A program made the position numbers and the translations under genes. A stretch of DNA of 64,000 bases from Balneolaceae bacterium (lineage in GTDB: Bacteria; Bacteroidota; Rhodothermia; Balneolales; Balneolaceae), in the NCBI GenBank assembly GCA_034521495.1, contig JAXHMK010000011.1:27056-91055 (forward strand), given 5' to 3'. Shown one piece after another: positions 27,385 to 37,262 of the stretch. The notes beneath the pieces are model-generated. The model was not told the DNA's origin and made no database searches. It saw nothing but the letters and a program-made list of their open reading frames with translations. Within the stretch, counting starts at the first letter, position 1. The number at the start of each line of letters is the position of its first letter.

Positions 27385-27771
27385 AGAATACTGAACAAGG
27401 AATAACGAATATCGAAATTTCTTAATTCTTACTCGTTCCGATGCTCTGCTTCGGGACGCACTCCCGGAAGCTCCGCTTCTAATAAATTCTCTCGCTACCA
27501 TCCTGAAAAGTTCGGGCTAAAGATTCGCGAACTCTTCGAAAACTTCGCGGATCTCAGGAATGTATCCTCTTAAATCGCTTGATTCAAACTCAGAATCCCG
27601 TTATCGTGTCAACAAATTAAATCAGTCGAAGACATTGTATTTTTTCTTACTACTACAATCTATTGCAATAGGCAAAATGTAATTTTCCGTTTCTGAGCAT
27701 ATTACCAGCACTAAAAATACAATGTCTCACACACATCGATCCGATCACTCCAACAATTTAATCAATATCTC
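27385..27771. other. Intergenic region with degenerate dispersed repeat
   Basis: No gene is seen in 387 bp. The first 40 bp (gaatactgaacaaggaataa) is an AT-rich sequence style common downstream of genes in Bacteroidota. A GC-richer stretch follows at about 27430-27560, with short inverted pieces (gctctgcttcgggacgc, ggaagctccgcttc; cgcgaactcttcgaaaacttcgcgg). It resembles a decayed palindromic repeat. The last 150 bp would hold the promoter of the S9 peptidase gene. Confidence 0.4.
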
Positions 27772-29865
27772 ATGCGGCGTTTTTTATTCTGTTTGATCCT
27801 TCTTCTTGGTTTTATATCCCAGGATGTTTTTTCTCAAAATGTCCCAACTGATCTCACCCTCAAAAAAATCTTTCTCGAACCGATGATTCCGGGTATCCGG
27901 CCTGAATTCGATTTCGTTTCGGGAGATCAATCCAAAATCTTTTTTGAGTGGAATGATTCATCCTACTACGAAACCAGTTTATATTCAGTGGATTGGAACG
28001 GCAACAATCTTAAAGATGTGGACGATGAAGAAGTTTATGAGCCCGTCCATTCACCTGATGGATCAAAAATAGCCTATACAAAAGATGATGACATTTATGT
28101 TGCAAATGTGGATGGATCAAATGAAGAACTCATCGTACAATCGCTGGAGGATGAATCGGAATTAAACTGGTCACCCGACAGCCAGAAACTTGCGTTTGTT
28201 ATGGACGGTAATGTGTGGGTTACAAATGTAAATTCACCGGCCATTCAGCAGATCACAAAGAAGGAAAACGAAGCCCCAAATTTTTCAATTTACGAGTGGG
28301 CCGGGAATGATCAGTTGATTGTTGGTCAGGCTGATTATTCAGATACCCGAACCCTTTATTTCCCCGAATATGTTGATAAATTTGTTGAACCGGGTGAAGA
28401 GCAGCGTGGAATCCCTGAGGTATCCATTTTCGTAGCTTCGTTTGATACAACGGCCCTTGACACACTCGTCACCGGCAAGCATTGGTCGTCCGTCAGTACA
28501 TCTCACAACGGTCGATATGTAGGCATCGACTGGGCAGATCCGCCGCTGAAACATCGCAAGATTTTCGTTCACGATCTTCAGGAACGTTCAAAAACCATTG
28601 TATTTGAGGATTCAACCGACGGCTGGATTAGCGAACGGGAACGAGATATGCAATTTGCGCCGGAAGGCGATCAGCTTTTCTTTTTGTCTGAGCAGGATGG
28701 CTGGAATCACATCTACACGGTACATGCAGACGGATCAAACCTCACACAACATACCTCTGGTGATTATTATGTACCCTGGGCAAGCTGGGTTGATGAGGAA
28801 ACGATCCTATTTGCGAGCAATGAAGAAGATTATGGCGTCCGCCAGATCTACAGCTTAGATGTTGATGACAACGATGTTGAACAACTGACCGAAGAAACCG
28901 CCTACCGCTATCAATTTGAACTCACGCCAGACCGATCTAACCTGATTTATGCCAAAACATTCTTCAACCGTCCGTACGATCTGTATCGGCTCAACCTGGA
29001 AAATCCTGATGAAGAGATCCAACTGACAAATTCAGTCCCCGACAGTTTTTATGATTACGACTGGCAGCGTGAGGAGTATGTTCGGTTTACGGGCCGTGAT
29101 GGAGAGACAGAAATTTCGGCTTCACTTCTCTATCCCCAAGATTATGATGAGAGTCAGGAGTATCCGGTTGTTGTTTTTGTTCACGGTGCAGGATCGCTTC
29201 AAAATGTGTATCAAGGCTGGTCGCAGAACTATTGGCGCGAGTATATGTTCAACCAGTTGCTGAACAAGCATGGGTACATTGTACTGGAAGTGGATTATCG
29301 GCACAGCCTGGGGTATGGGCGCGATTTTCGCGAAGATGTAACCAACTGGATGGGCAAGTATGAAACGCACGATATCGTAGACGGGCTCGATTGGGCTGAG
29401 GAGCACACCAATGGAGCGTTAGATCTGGACAGAGTTGGAATTTATGGCGGCAGCTACGGCGGATTTATGGCGCTCTATGCTCTCACCGCTGCCCCCGAAC
29501 GATTTGATGCCGGAGCCGCACTCCGTAAAGTAACCAATTGGAGAAATTACTACTATGCCAATCCCTGGTACACGCTTCCGCGACTGGGTGATCCCGAAGA
29601 GGTCCCTGAACACTACGACCGGAGCTCTCCCCTCACCTATGCCGATGAATTGGAACACCCGGTTCTGCTTCTCCACGGACTGGAAGATGACAACGTTGGA
29701 TTCCAGGATGCCATGCAATATGTGCAGGAACTTATAGAATCCGGGCACCAGGAGTTCGACCTGATGGTCTACCCCAACGAAGCACACAGCTTCCAGGATG
29801 CCGATTCATGGTACGATGAGTATAGAAGAATTTTTGAGTTTTTTGAGGAGGAGTTGAAGGAGTGA
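27772..29865 (+). CDS. S9 family (DPP IV-like) serine peptidase, exported
   Basis: A 697-residue prolyl-oligopeptidase family enzyme. After a signal peptide (about 1-21, ending FSQN), residues ~40-400 form a beta-propeller with TolB/WD-like strands (WSPDSQKLAFVMDGNVWVTN). The alpha/beta hydrolase domain (about 440-697) carries the nucleophile in GIYGGSYGGFMAL, the acid in LLHGLEDDNVGF and the His in NEAHSF. It probably trims dipeptides from proline-containing peptides in the periplasm or outside. Lone gene. Confidence 0.93.
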   Translation: MRRFLFCLILLLGFISQDVFSQNVPTDLTLKKIFLEPMIPGIRPEFDFVSGDQSKIFFEWNDSSYYETSLYSVDWNGNNLKDVDDEEVYEPVHSPDGSKIAYTKDDDIYVANVDGSNEELIVQSLEDESELNWSPDSQKLAFVMDGNVWVTNVNSPAIQQITKKENEAPNFSIYEWAGNDQLIVGQADYSDTRTLYFPEYVDKFVEPGEEQRGIPEVSIFVASFDTTALDTLVTGKHWSSVSTSHNGRYVGIDWADPPLKHRKIFVHDLQERSKTIVFEDSTDGWISERERDMQFAPEGDQLFFLSEQDGWNHIYTVHADGSNLTQHTSGDYYVPWASWVDEETILFASNEEDYGVRQIYSLDVDDNDVEQLTEETAYRYQFELTPDRSNLIYAKTFFNRPYDLYRLNLENPDEEIQLTNSVPDSFYDYDWQREEYVRFTGRDGETEISASLLYPQDYDESQEYPVVVFVHGAGSLQNVYQGWSQNYWREYMFNQLLNKHGYIVLEVDYRHSLGYGRDFREDVTNWMGKYETHDIVDGLDWAEEHTNGALDLDRVGIYGGSYGGFMALYALTAAPERFDAGAALRKVTNWRNYYYANPWYTLPRLGDPEEVPEHYDRSSPLTYADELEHPVLLLHGLEDDNVGFQDAMQYVQELIESGHQEFDLMVYPNEAHSFQDADSWYDEYRRIFEFFEEELKE

Positions 29866-29889
29866 AAGGGCAAAAGTGAAAAGTGAGAG

Positions 29890-29917
29890 GTGGATGGCGC
29901 AAGCGTCCCGCTTGTGC
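29890..29917. repeat. Short palindromic repeat, copy 1 of 2
   Basis: A 20+ bp block beginning gatggcgcaagcgtcccgct is shared with 38088-38112. Internally GCGCAAGCG and CGCTTGTGC form a hairpin with a 3-base centre. It lies 24 bp after the S9 peptidase stop codon, where it could stop transcription. Confidence 0.65.
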
Positions 29918-29919
29918 AC

Positions 29920-30189
29920 TCAGTCACCCTGCTTTGACGGATACTTTTCGTTAAGAATCCAAACACTTTCAGAGCCTGATTCTTCAGAATCAATAATTCC
30001 CTGGTCTCTCAGGCGCTTGCCAATCCAGGTAAAATCATATTGCCAGCTCCTGAAATGTTTGCCAGAATCGTGCAATTCCTTCTTATGATTTCTCCAGGTC
30101 TGTTTTGCAACCTCCATCATAGAAGCTTTTCCACCGAGATCATGTAAAGCTTCAATTGCCCATTGATCCAGATCATTCATATCAGCCAT
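29920..30189 (-). CDS. Small winged-helix-like hypothetical protein
   Basis: An 89-residue protein of the kind that forms a winged helix. WAIEALHDLGGKASMMEVAK looks like helices 1-2, WRNHKKELHDSGKHFRSWQY the middle, and IGKRLRDQGIIDSEES like the recognition helix leading to a wing (ESVWILNEKYP). Similar stand-alone domains occur as regulators or as N-terminal domains of restriction-related proteins; no target can be named. Its end abuts the palindromic repeat at 29890-29917. Confidence 0.65.
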   Translation of the reverse strand: MADMNDLDQWAIEALHDLGGKASMMEVAKQTWRNHKKELHDSGKHFRSWQYDFTWIGKRLRDQGIIDSEESGSESVWILNEKYPSKQGD

Positions 30190-30407
30190 CGTAATTAGAT
30201 TTATTTATCTCTTGCTTGAACCCAAAAAAGTACCCAACAAATTATAACCAGTTTAAAAGATCCCTGCAAAATTCGATAAATGCTGAAGATCTGGTAAAAA
30301 ATTGTAACTCAGGATCTTTGTAATTTTACTCTTCCTCTTATTCTTTATCAGTCTGATAAAAACCTTATTATTCTATTTCAAATTTTTAAACAATTGTTCA
30401 AATTCTG

Positions 30408-31466
30408 GTGAAAAAATTAATGCTCTGGATACTCAGCATCCTCATCTTTATTGCTTTAGGAATAATGTTTTTGGGATGGTGGTTTTCCGCCCCTGTTTAT
30501 AACGGACCAAACTCCGGCCATTTCAACGGAACAACTTTCGAAAATCTCGAAGATGTTGAAGCCAAAGGTTTTATTGATCTTTTAAAATGGTCCTTTAATC
30601 GCGATGAGGGCGAATGGACAGAACTAACAGAAGAGGATGTAAGTTTCGCTGAAAAGCCCGCCTCCAGAGTTACAAATTCTCTGGCGATTACTTATGTGAA
30701 TCACGCCACTTTTCTCATTCAAACCGGCGGATTGAATATCCTCACTGATCCGGTGTGGAGTGACAGGGTAAGCCCGCTGAGTTTCGCGGGCCCCAAACGG
30801 ATGCGTCCGCCCGGCTTAAAATTCGAAGATCTCCCGGAGATTGACCTCGTACTGATCAGCCATAACCACTACGATCATCTGGACATTGAAACTCTTAAGA
30901 AACTCAATGCTCAATATGCACCCGAGTTTCATCGTACCGCTTGGGGTTGATCTTGTACTTAAATCAACAAGGCATTTCTAATACAACAGCTTCCTTGGAC
31001 TGGTGGGAGGATCAGTCCGCTTCAGAATCCGTGAATAGTCACATCGGTTCCTGCTCAACACTTTTCATCACGCGGACTGTTTGACAGGAATAAAACACTT
31101 TGGTCCGGCTATGTTTTGGAGACAAATTCGGGAAATGTGTACTTCGCCGGAGATACTGGTTACGGTGCGTTCTTTCAGGAGATTGGTGAAAGGTTTGAAA
31201 ACATCACCGTTGGATTAATTCCCATTGGTGCGTATAAACCTGAATGGTTTATGAGTCCGATTCACGTCAATCCTGAAGAAGCGATCCAGATTCATAAAGA
31301 TGTGAATGCAGAGATCAGTTTTGGAATGCATTTTGGTACGTTTCCACTTGCCGATGACGGAATGGAAGAACCGGTGAATGATTTTACTAAAGCGATGAAA
31401 AAACCGGAAAATGCCGGGGTTAATTTCAAACTCTTAACGGAGGGGGATACGTTTATGCTTCAGTAG
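30408..31466 (+). pseudogene. MBL-fold hydrolase (NAPE-PLD/UlaG-like) with three +1 frameshifts
   Basis: The gene starts at GTG 30408 with an N-terminal anchor (about residues 5-25) and contains the metal motif SHNHYDHLD (HxHxDH). The frame then shifts +1 at about 30921-30923 (CCC run; expected frame reads PSFIVPLGVDLVLKST). It shifts again at about 30975 (next frame reads GISNTTASLDWWEDQSAS), and a third time at about 31045 (VPAQHFSSRGLFDRNKTLWSG). This restores the original frame for the remaining ~116 codons (NVYFAGDTGYGAFF to the end). Each part matches the family well, so the full gene was intact recently or the sequence has errors. As written, the product stops after 180 residues. Confidence 0.85.
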
Positions 31467-32114
31467 ATCATTCCCATTTTAAAAGCAGAGTCTATTGTTA
31501 TGCCAACTCATACCTGTCAGTTGTGTGAAGACCTGACAGCATTCCCGGTGCCCGTGTTTTTCTGGTCCCGTTTTCTCAAAGCATTTCAGACAGCAAATTA
31601 TTTGACATAAAATGTAGTCAAACTGAATGTATGTATAGCTATTAAGGCGATACATTCATACAATACCAATAGTAATTTAAATTGTGGTAATGAATGTCGG
31701 CTAAAGCCACCGATTTGGTGGAGCTATCCGCGCCGGTCAGCTGAAGCATGACGGTAATTCCAAACACAGTCCTCTATTGCCAGCTTGACTTTAGTCAACT
31801 GGTTGTCAAATCTCGACTCAGCAGCTGGAGCGTTAGCCGCATGCGCCACCATTATTCATTTAACAAAACCTGCAGTAAATTGAGTCTGATATCACTTGAT
31901 TTGAAAAGATGTGTTCACACGATAGGATCATCTGTAAGTATTCCAAGCTTTCCGTCTGCAACGTATCTTTTGAAAAGGATGAACATATGGCGATTTTCCG
32001 AGGCCAATGCTGTCAGATCCCCAATAGGGATCCCGTCGAGACAGTAGGTGCTGACAGATTTCGACCGACATTGCATCATTGACTTGACACTATTCTGTTT
32101 CGTAAACCGGGCGT
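31467..32114. other. 648-bp gene-poor region with decayed sequence
   Basis: No convincing gene. A repeat block at 31698-31758 (cggctaaagcc ... agcatgacggtaat) recurs at 44507-44570. A minus-strand 54-codon frame at 31915-32079 (including STYCLDGIPIGDLTALASEN) looks protein-like but matches nothing I know and may be a gene fragment. The plus-strand 99-codon frame across 31748-32047 looks like a shadow. The region may be a graveyard of a lost gene plus repeats. Confidence 0.4.
31698..31758. repeat. Dispersed repeat shared with 44.5 kb
   Basis: Two blocks, cggctaaagcc (31698-31708) and gtcagctgaagcatgacgg followed by taat (ending 31758), recur in the same order at 44507-44517 and ending 44570. 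The second block differs by one inserted base. Confidence 0.55.
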
Positions 32115-32645
32115 TCAGAACTGACGATTTTCCCCGAAAGCAATATCAGAAAAATCACGCTTCAGTTCATTGATTGGAAATGCCTCACGAAGAATCGAAT
32201 GCAGCATTTCAAGTGGAATCTCAGTTCTTTTTATTGGACTGGAGTCGCGGGAGATCCCAGGCAGTGAATGTTCAGCTATCTCATCATTCACAACCTCAAC
32301 ACTTACTTTGGCAATCCCGGAATCAATAATCTCAAGCCGGCGGGCTGCCTCCATTGAAATGTCAATAATTCTCTTTTTGATAAATGGTCCGCGGTCGTTA
32401 ATCCGTACGATAACCGACTTCTTGTTTTTCAGATTTGTAACTCTCACTCGCGTATCAAACGGTAATGTTGGGTGAGCGGCCGTGAGCTCATTCATATCAA
32501 AAACCTCCCCTCCGGCAGTTGTATTAGTATGCAATCCGGGGCCGTACCAGCTTGCAAGTCCGGTTTCAGACTGCGAAAATGCCATTTTATCAAATCCAAG
32601 AAAAATAAAAGCAACTAATAAGAATCCCTTCAGATATCTATGCAT
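32115..32645 (-). CDS. rlpA: RlpA-like septal-ring lytic transglycosylase family protein
   Basis: A 176-residue exported protein. After a signal peptide (about 1-24, ending AFSQ) comes a double-psi beta-barrel with the family motifs GLASWYGPGLHTNTTAGGEV, TAAHPTLPFDTRVRVTNLKN and VRINDRGPFIKKRIIDIS. The catalytic Asp of RlpA is in NDRGPF, and the conserved His is in AAHPTLPF. There is no SPOR domain, so the targeting to septal glycan seen in E. coli RlpA is not evident. Confidence 0.92.
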   Translation of the reverse strand: MHRYLKGFLLVAFIFLGFDKMAFSQSETGLASWYGPGLHTNTTAGGEVFDMNELTAAHPTLPFDTRVRVTNLKNKKSVIVRINDRGPFIKKRIIDISMEAARRLEIIDSGIAKVSVEVVNDEIAEHSLPGISRDSSPIKRTEIPLEMLHSILREAFPINELKRDFSDIAFGENRQF

Positions 32646-32857
32646 GAGAGATTGGTATAACGGGAATACTGAGAGTCAGGTTTGTTTCATTGTTAGAGAA
32701 AATTAAGATTATCATACCTGAAAGTCATCTGGTTATTGATGATTGTCTACTGTTAACTGCTTCCTGAATCCTCTTTTGCGAATAAAAGTTTTTCATTTAC
32801 ATTATCGGTGTTGTCTATCAAAAATAAATAGTACCGGATAAAATTACTTGGGTAAGT

Positions 32858-35800
32858 ATGAAGGATATACAGATATGGATGGTAATAGTTGCAATTCTCA
32901 TCGCCATCCCGGGATGTTCGCAAGACGAAACACCAGATTACAGCGAACTGACCGATGAACAAAAACGAAGTGCAGAATATGCTCTCGCCGGATTAGAAAC
33001 ACGCGATGGACTGGAAACTACTCTTTTTGCCGCAGAAGATATGCTGGTCAATCCCACCAACATGGATGTAGATGCAGAGGGCCGCGTGTGGGTTACGGAA
33101 GGATATAACTACCGGTCGGAGCTCAACCCGGAAAATCCAATCAGAGAAGAGGGCGACCGAATTGTGATTCTGGAAGACACCGACGGCGACAGCAAGGCCG
33201 ACACCAGTAAGGTATTTTACCAGGGAAACGATATTAATTCTGCACTTGGAATTATGGTGCTGGATAACCGGGTATTTGTTTCCCGAAGTCCGCACATTTT
33301 TATTTTTACCGATACAGACGGAGATGACAAAGCCGATGAGAAAGAAGTTCTGTTTAGTGGAATTGAAGGTGTTCAGCATGATCATGGTGTTCACGCATCA
33401 ATTTTTGGGCCGGATGGCAAACTCTACTTCAATATGGGGGACCAGGGCAACGTGATTAAGGATGCAGAGGGAAATATTGTCAAAGATATTTTTGGGAATG
33501 AAGTCAGAACGGATGGACATCCATTTCGAAAAGGATTGGTTTTTCGAAGCAATTTGGACGGTTCTGAATTCGAGGTCTTGGGGTACAATTTCAGAAATAA
33601 TTACGAAGTCGCCCTCGATTCCTACGGCACTCTCTGGCAATCAGACAATGACGACGATGGCAACCAAAGCGTTCGCATCAATTTTGTAATGGAGTATGGA
33701 AATTACGGCTATACCGATGAGATGACTGGTGCCGGATGGCGGGCACGCCGAACCAATATCCCCGAGGATATTCCCTCGCGCCACTGGTATCAAAACAGCC
33801 CGGGTGTGGTTCCCAATCTGTTACATACCGGCGCGGGCTCTCCAACCGGGATTGTTGTGTATGAAGGCGATCTGCTGCCTGAAATTTTTCAAAATGAGAT
33901 GATACATGCAGATGCAGGTCCAAATATCATTCGTTCGTATCCCACCGAAAAAGATGGTGCGGGATATACGGCCACCATTGAAAATATTCTTGAAGGCGAG
34001 AAAGACCAGTGGTTTCGTCCCTCGGATGTGACGGTGGCACCTGACGGTTCTATCTTTGTAGCTGATTGGTACGATCCCGGAGTGGGCGGCCACCGAATGG
34101 GCGATCAGCAACGCGGACGAATTTTCCGAATTGCTCCTGAAGATGTTCCTTATGAAATTCCTGAATTTGATTTGAGTTCGCCAGAAGGTGCTGTCGAAGC
34201 ATTGAAAAATCCCAACTTGAATCTGCGGGCACGTGCATGGTTAAAGCTTCACGAATGGGATGCAGAAGCGGAGGAAGTTTTGGCTGAACTTTGGGAGTCA
34301 GACAATCAACGATACCGGGCCAGGGCACTTTGGTTATTGAGCAAACTGGAATCAAACGGAACTGAATATATTGATGAGGCACTGCAGGATGATAATGAAG
34401 ATATTCGAATCACAGGATTTCGGGCTGCCCGCCAGTTGGATGTTGATATTACTCCTTATATAGAACAGTTGTCTGATGACCCCTCGCCCCAGGTTCGGCG
34501 TGAACTTGCGATTGCCCTTCACAGAAATGACTCACCGGAAGCGGCAGAATTGTGGGCTCAACTTGCAGCACAACACGATGGTAATGATCGATGGTACCTG
34601 GAAGCCCTCGGAATTGGAGCGGCCACGCAGTGGGACTCATTTTTTGATGCATGGCTGAATGAAGTTGAAGGCAACTGGAATACGCCTGGCGGACGAGATA
34701 TTATTTGGCGGTCGCGCGCAGAGGCGGCTATCCCGATGTTGAGTGAATTGATCAAAGATCCTGAGACAGAACTGGATGATAAACTCCGCTATTTCCGTGC
34801 GTTCGATTTTCATTCCTCATCAGCAAAGCAAGAGGAGTTGATCAGTCTACTACAAACGGATCTGCCCAGTCAGGATCAGATTCAATTGCTGGCACTGAAT
34901 CATCTCAATTCTTCTGCATTGGAATCTCCCATCGTGAAAGAAAAACTTGATGAGACTCTGGTAACCGTTCAGGGTACACAAGATTATCTTGACCTGGTTG
35001 AAAAGTTTGAACTGGAAACCCGTCACAACGAACTGCTCCGCCTCATGGCTACCTACCCGGATAGCAGCCTTGGAATTCGTGCAGCAAATGTATCGCTTCA
35101 AAATAATGGGGAAGAAATGATCAAATCCGTTTTACAGGCAGATGATACGCAGAGACAAAAAACGGTGATTGAAGTGCTTGGATATGCACAATCTTCCCGT
35201 TCACTTCAAATACTCCGCGAGTTTATGATGAATGAGGAAAACAATCTCGAAATACGGCAAAGTGCCGTACTGGCTTTTGGCTCAGGCTGGGGCGGCGAGC
35301 AGCAGCTTTTTGAGATGGTGAACAACGACGAAATTCCGGAGCCGTTAAAATTTGCGGTTGGACAGGCACTCTCCGATTCATGGCGTGGAGATGTACAAAA
35401 AGTAGGAAATGATTTAATTGGTGAAACTGCAGCCGAAAGTGATCTGCCCCCCATTACCGAACTTGTATCCATGGAGGGCGATCCGCAAAACGGACGGGAA
35501 GTTTACGCCCGATCCTGCCAGATCTGCCACCAGGTGAATGGCGAGGGAATTAATTTTGGCCCGGCGTTAACAGAAATTGGCTCAAAACTTCCAAAAGAGG
35601 GTTTATATGATGCGATTCTGAATCCCAATGCGGGAATTAATTTTGGATATGAAGGATATATTTTGACGATGAACGACGGATCTCAAATGGCTGGAATCAT
35701 CCAGAGCGAAACCGGTCCGGAACTGACTCTGCTGATGTCCGGTGGATATACCACCACAATCAATAAATCAGAAATAGCAAGCCGGGAACAGATGGAGCAA

Positions 35801-35884
35801 TCCCTCATGCCGGAGAACCTGCACGCGCAGATGAGTCAGCAGGAATTGGTGGATCTTGTGGAATATTTAACGACTTTGGAATAG
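32858..35884 (+). CDS. Membrane-bound dehydrogenase-like beta-propeller, HEAT-repeat, cytochrome c lipoprotein
   Basis: A 1008-residue envelope protein. The lipobox is in IAIPGCSQDE (Cys near residue 20). Residues ~40-430 form a propeller of the putative membrane-bound dehydrogenase type (PTNMDVDAEGRVWVTEGYNY, FRKGLVFRSNLDGSEFEVLG). Residues ~430-830 are HEAT-like alpha repeats (NLNLRARAWLKLHEWDAEAE). The C-terminal ~140 residues are a cytochrome c domain with CQICH and a distal Met candidate in SLMPENLHAQM. This architecture is frequent in Planctomycetes and Bacteroidota that oxidise sugars. The neighbouring isomerase-like gene suggests carbohydrate oxidation; the substrate is unknown. Confidence 0.88.
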   Translation: MKDIQIWMVIVAILIAIPGCSQDETPDYSELTDEQKRSAEYALAGLETRDGLETTLFAAEDMLVNPTNMDVDAEGRVWVTEGYNYRSELNPENPIREEGDRIVILEDTDGDSKADTSKVFYQGNDINSALGIMVLDNRVFVSRSPHIFIFTDTDGDDKADEKEVLFSGIEGVQHDHGVHASIFGPDGKLYFNMGDQGNVIKDAEGNIVKDIFGNEVRTDGHPFRKGLVFRSNLDGSEFEVLGYNFRNNYEVALDSYGTLWQSDNDDDGNQSVRINFVMEYGNYGYTDEMTGAGWRARRTNIPEDIPSRHWYQNSPGVVPNLLHTGAGSPTGIVVYEGDLLPEIFQNEMIHADAGPNIIRSYPTEKDGAGYTATIENILEGEKDQWFRPSDVTVAPDGSIFVADWYDPGVGGHRMGDQQRGRIFRIAPEDVPYEIPEFDLSSPEGAVEALKNPNLNLRARAWLKLHEWDAEAEEVLAELWESDNQRYRARALWLLSKLESNGTEYIDEALQDDNEDIRITGFRAARQLDVDITPYIEQLSDDPSPQVRRELAIALHRNDSPEAAELWAQLAAQHDGNDRWYLEALGIGAATQWDSFFDAWLNEVEGNWNTPGGRDIIWRSRAEAAIPMLSELIKDPETELDDKLRYFRAFDFHSSSAKQEELISLLQTDLPSQDQIQLLALNHLNSSALESPIVKEKLDETLVTVQGTQDYLDLVEKFELETRHNELLRLMATYPDSSLGIRAANVSLQNNGEEMIKSVLQADDTQRQKTVIEVLGYAQSSRSLQILREFMMNEENNLEIRQSAVLAFGSGWGGEQQLFEMVNNDEIPEPLKFAVGQALSDSWRGDVQKVGNDLIGETAAESDLPPITELVSMEGDPQNGREVYARSCQICHQVNGEGINFGPALTEIGSKLPKEGLYDAILNPNAGINFGYEGYILTMNDGSQMAGIIQSETGPELTLLMSGGYTTTINKSEIASREQMEQSLMPENLHAQMSQQELVDLVEYLTTLE

Positions 35885-35886
35885 GA

Positions 35887-35985
35887 GGAAAGACTTCCGA
35901 AGTCTTTAGCACTTTTGTTAAAATCTAAATCATTTAAATTGTTACGAAGTATTTGAGACAGATTCGAAAGACTTCGGAAGTCTCC
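35887..35985. repeat. Small element with palindromic ends, copy 1 of 2
   Basis: AAAGACTTC-C-GAAGTCTTT at 35889-35907 and AGACTTC-G-GAAGTCT at 35969-35983 are each palindromes and are inverted relative to each other. They bound a ~100-bp unit starting 2 bp after the preceding stop codon. A matching unit occurs at 49622-49713, also directly after a cytochrome c gene. The inner sequences differ. Confidence 0.65.
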
Positions 35986-36017
35986 TTTACTCAGAAGTAA
36001 CAGCACTTGAATAATTC

Positions 36018-36158
36018 CCCTTCGAAGGGGAAAGTGAAATGAGCGTTTAGCGAATGAACTCGGGGTGTGTTGAATCCTGTACACATACACATGCGAAACA
36101 CACCCCTGATAGCTTCGCTTAACGCTACGCTATCTATCCCCTCTCAAGAGGGGAGTTA
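36018..36158. repeat. Dispersed palindromic repeat (cccctt/aagggg type)
   Basis: The block begins ttccccttcgaaggggaa, a palindrome, and ends with cccctctcaagaggggag, another. In between are gaactcggggtgtgtt and aacacacccctgatagc, which pair with each other. The result is a multi-stem structure of ~140 bp between the cytochrome-containing gene and the isomerase-like gene. No coding potential. Confidence 0.55.
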
Positions 36159-36176
36159 ATCATAAAAAACAAAATC

Positions 36177-37055
36177 ATGACCATAACACGACGAGATGCC
36201 TTAACAAAAATTGGAGCTGCTGCCGGTTCAACTGCGCTGGCTGGATGGCTCGGAAGCCTTGAAAATATGAACAATTCACTACCACAAGACCTGAAAGGAC
36301 GAGTGAAGCACTCTGTCTGCAAATGGTGCTATAATGATATTCCGCTGGATGAATTCGCCAAAGCGGTCAGCGATTTAGGGATGCACTCTATCGAGCTAAT
36401 CGGGCCCGATGAGTGGGCAACCGTACAGGAACATGGCCTGACCTGTGCCATGCCCTGGGGAGCCGGAAATGGAATTGAGGAGGGCTTTAATGATCCCGCT
36501 CTGCATGATGAACTACTGGCCAGCTATGAAGAGGTGATTCCGCAGGTAGCAGAGGCCGGATTGGACAAGATCATCTGTTTTTCCGGGAACCGAAACGGAA
36601 TGGACGATGAAACCGGACTTGAAAATTGTGCAGCCGGTTTGAAGAAATTAATGAGCACTGCCGAACAGCATGGCGTTACGGTCTGCATGGAGTTACTGAA
36701 TAGTAAAATCGACCATGAAGATTATATGTGTGATCGTACTCCCTGGGGCGTAGAGCTTGTGGATCGTGTTGGCTCCGATAACTTCAAACTGCTGTACGAT
36801 ATCTACCACATGCAGATTATGGAAGGCGATGTGATTCGCACCATTCGCGAGAATTACGAGTATATCGCTCACTATCATACCGGTGGTGTGCCCGGACGAA
36901 ATGAGATTGATGATACCCAGGAACTCTATTATCCTGCCATCATCGAAGCTATTGTAGAAACTGGTTATGACGGATTTATCGGCCAGGAGTTTATACCAAC
37001 CTGGGATGATAAGATTGCGGCACTGGAATCAGGTGTTGAGATTTGTGATGTGTGA
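36177..37055 (+). CDS. Hydroxypyruvate-isomerase-like TIM-barrel protein with Tat-like signal
   Basis: A 292-residue xylose-isomerase-like TIM-barrel protein. The N-terminus MTITRRDALTKIGAAAGSTA resembles a Tat signal (RRD). The core resembles hydroxypyruvate isomerase: KWCYNDIPLDEFAKAVSDLG, VCMELLNSKIDHEDYMCD, KLLYDIYHMQIMEGDVIRT and YHTGGVPGRNEIDDTQELYY. The Glu, Asp and His residues in those segments are the usual metal ligands. It follows the large dehydrogenase-like gene on the same strand, which suggests sugar or sugar-acid metabolism in the periplasm. Confidence 0.88.
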   Translation: MTITRRDALTKIGAAAGSTALAGWLGSLENMNNSLPQDLKGRVKHSVCKWCYNDIPLDEFAKAVSDLGMHSIELIGPDEWATVQEHGLTCAMPWGAGNGIEEGFNDPALHDELLASYEEVIPQVAEAGLDKIICFSGNRNGMDDETGLENCAAGLKKLMSTAEQHGVTVCMELLNSKIDHEDYMCDRTPWGVELVDRVGSDNFKLLYDIYHMQIMEGDVIRTIRENYEYIAHYHTGGVPGRNEIDDTQELYYPAIIEAIVETGYDGFIGQEFIPTWDDKIAALESGVEICDV

Positions 37056-37262
37056 GGCAGGGCGCAGGATTCAGGATGCAAGTTTAAAGATTCAGGGATT
37101 CTAATATGGTACAAGCATTTCGCTTGTGCTTCCCTATCATGAATAAACATTATTTTCAGGCATTCCCCTACATTAGTATTCAAAGATTATTCTTATCATA
37201 ATTTTGTATTAATTGATTACAGCTTTTTTTCATAAACATGAATAATCGGAGAGTTTACATAT

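Noticed and set aside
31748..32047. 99-codon plus-strand frame
   Set aside because: Composition (Ser/Arg/Leu-rich, no domain) looks like a shadow; the first part overlaps a dispersed repeat.
31915..32079. 54-codon minus-strand frame (STYCLDGIPIGDLTALASEN...)
   Set aside because: Looks more protein-like than chance, but has no recognisable family, no clear start signal and a stop in mid-sequence; kept only as a possible fragment.
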